From Bacillota bacterium (GTDB taxonomy: Bacteria; Bacillota; Proteinivoracia; UBA4975; VEMY01): a DNA stretch of 49,617 nt. Made by a program: the position numbers and the translations under genes. The notes under the pieces were generated by a model. The model ran no database searches. It was not told the origin of the DNA and saw nothing but the letters and a program-made list of their open reading frames with translations. The first letter of the stretch is position 1. Each line of letters starts with the position of its first letter. The DNA lies in contig VEMY01000028.1 in assembly GCA_009711825.1 (NCBI GenBank), forward strand, positions 1-49,617, given 5' to 3'. This document shows, one piece after another, positions 48,763 to 49,617 of this stretch.

Positions 48763-49488
48763 ATGCTTTCGACTTTCATTAAGCATGAACTGAAGAATAT
48801 CCTCCGGGAAAAAATGACTGTGGTCATGTTGATTTATCCCTTAATCCTTGGTGGCGTCGGGCGTCTTCTTGTCCATCAGGAGATTGTGGAAGGACAGGGC
48901 ATTGGGATTACTGCTTTGTTGATGACTCTGTTTGCTGGGTTTATCTTCGGGGCCATGGCCGGCTTTTCGCTGCTGGATGACAGGGATGATCAGGTGCTGT
49001 CCTCGATTCAAATTTCTCCGGTGCCGGTGCAGTGGTATATCTGGTTTAAAATTATCTTTGCGTTCATCCTTGCGATTTTTGCCGGGCTGTTCATGATTTT
49101 GTTTACAGATGTATTGGAGCTGAGCTTTGGGCATGTTTTGCTCTTGACCACGCTCAGCGCCCTCCAGACACCAATTGTCGCCTTCTTCATCAACGCCTTC
49201 TCCCAAAATAAAGTTGAGGGGTTTGTGACCATGAAGGGGTTTGGTTTTACCTTGCTCTTCCCGGTAGCCGGATTTTTCTTCACCGACGCCGTAGAGTGGG
49301 TGTTTGGCATTGCCCCTGCTCACTGGGCGGCCAAGGCGGTACAGTATTCACTCATGGAGCCGCTAATTGACATGGGTATGGCAGAGATGAATCTGGGCTT
49401 TTATCAGTATATCGGGATTGGCTTTATCTACAATTTAGTGCTTGTGGCCGTTGCTTATAATTTCTTCCGCAAGAAGAACGATTTGTAA
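48763..49488 (+). CDS. ABC transporter permease subunit 2
   Basis: This 241-residue ABC-2 type permease with six helices is the same length as the preceding subunit. The family motif after helix 2 is AGFSLLDDRDDQVLSSIQISPV. The start lies 2 bases after the preceding stop. It probably forms a heterodimeric channel with subunit 1. A strong terminator ends the operon. Confidence 0.9.
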   Translation: MLSTFIKHELKNILREKMTVVMLIYPLILGGVGRLLVHQEIVEGQGIGITALLMTLFAGFIFGAMAGFSLLDDRDDQVLSSIQISPVPVQWYIWFKIIFAFILAIFAGLFMILFTDVLELSFGHVLLLTTLSALQTPIVAFFINAFSQNKVEGFVTMKGFGFTLLFPVAGFFFTDAVEWVFGIAPAHWAAKAVQYSLMEPLIDMGMAEMNLGFYQYIGIGFIYNLVLVAVAYNFFRKKNDL

Positions 49489-49494
49489 TCTCTT

Positions 49495-49522
49495 ACCGGG
49501 CGTTCATGCGCCCGGTTTTTTT
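49495..49522 (+). terminator. Intrinsic terminator of the TetR-ABC operon
   Basis: ACCGGGCG pairs with CGCCCGGT around TTCATG, followed by seven T. The remaining sequence to 49617 holds no visible gene. Confidence 0.92.
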
Positions 49523-49617
49523 GTGGCAAACCATACATAACGAATGTATCTCAATTCAGTTACATAGCTCCCAACTCAACATGGTTTCTTTACCATATTA
49601 AAGTAATGATTTTGGCT

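Overview
The window reads like a chromosome segment of a Gram-positive, low-to-mid GC, probably anaerobic member of the Bacillota (clostridial or Dethiobacter-like grade). The reasons are strong AGGAGG-type ribosome binding sites, frequent GTG and TTG starts, an aldehyde:ferredoxin oxidoreductase (AOR) with its own ubiquitin-fold partner, LrgAB, sodium symport, Bce/Mac-like two-component and ABC modules, and a TetR-controlled single-component RND pump. This is inference from gene content; no rRNA or other taxonomic marker is present, and I saw no tRNA gene or CRISPR array.

Region 1 (1-6.2 kb) is housekeeping and hypothetical genes: a gene remnant, two zinc-ribbon genes (the second split by a frameshift), convergent lrgAB with a palindromic operator, then a methyltransferase, a membrane protein, a YVTN beta-propeller and an unknown protein, ended by good terminators. 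A stand-alone half TipAS domain lies on the minus strand.

Region 2 (6.2-14.3 kb) is redox and transport. It holds an AOR gene with a long leader that can fold into a multi-hairpin structure closed over its translation start, an AOR-linked ThiS/MoaD-like protein, an operon of flavodoxin, TetR and FMN-binding protein behind a near-perfect operator, an aromatic-acid-exporter-like membrane protein, an APH-like kinase, and a PutP-type symporter preceded by a 35-residue membrane peptide.

Region 3 (14.3-29.2 kb) is an accessory, defence-rich island with decayed genes: an HTH-Uma2 protein, a membrane-anchored Mrr-type nuclease, GDPD, a frameshifted MocR pseudogene next to an internally deleted IS256-type element, a Nudix-like/APH fusion, a broken endonuclease/exonuclease/phosphatase gene, a modified-base-sensor/Mrr-like nuclease, a complete type I restriction-modification system (hsdM-hsdS-hsdR), and a deaminase of the anti-phage dCTP deaminase (AvcD-like) family followed by an overlooked 50-codon ORF.

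Region 4 (29.2-39.2 kb) is envelope stress and efflux: response regulator, histidine kinase, ABC ATPase and an 874-residue FtsX-type permease; a leucine-rich-repeat lipoprotein; and an RND transporter plus TetR regulator with a promoter/operator upstream.

Region 5 (39.2-49.6 kb) is metabolism and a second efflux unit: a membrane-protein remnant, an M3 oligoendopeptidase, an acetamidase/formamidase, a class V aminotransferase, a cupin and a GntP-type permease, which together look like an amide/amino-acid utilisation locus; a P-loop kinase; and a TetR-ABC-permease-permease operon behind two tandem 16-bp palindromes.
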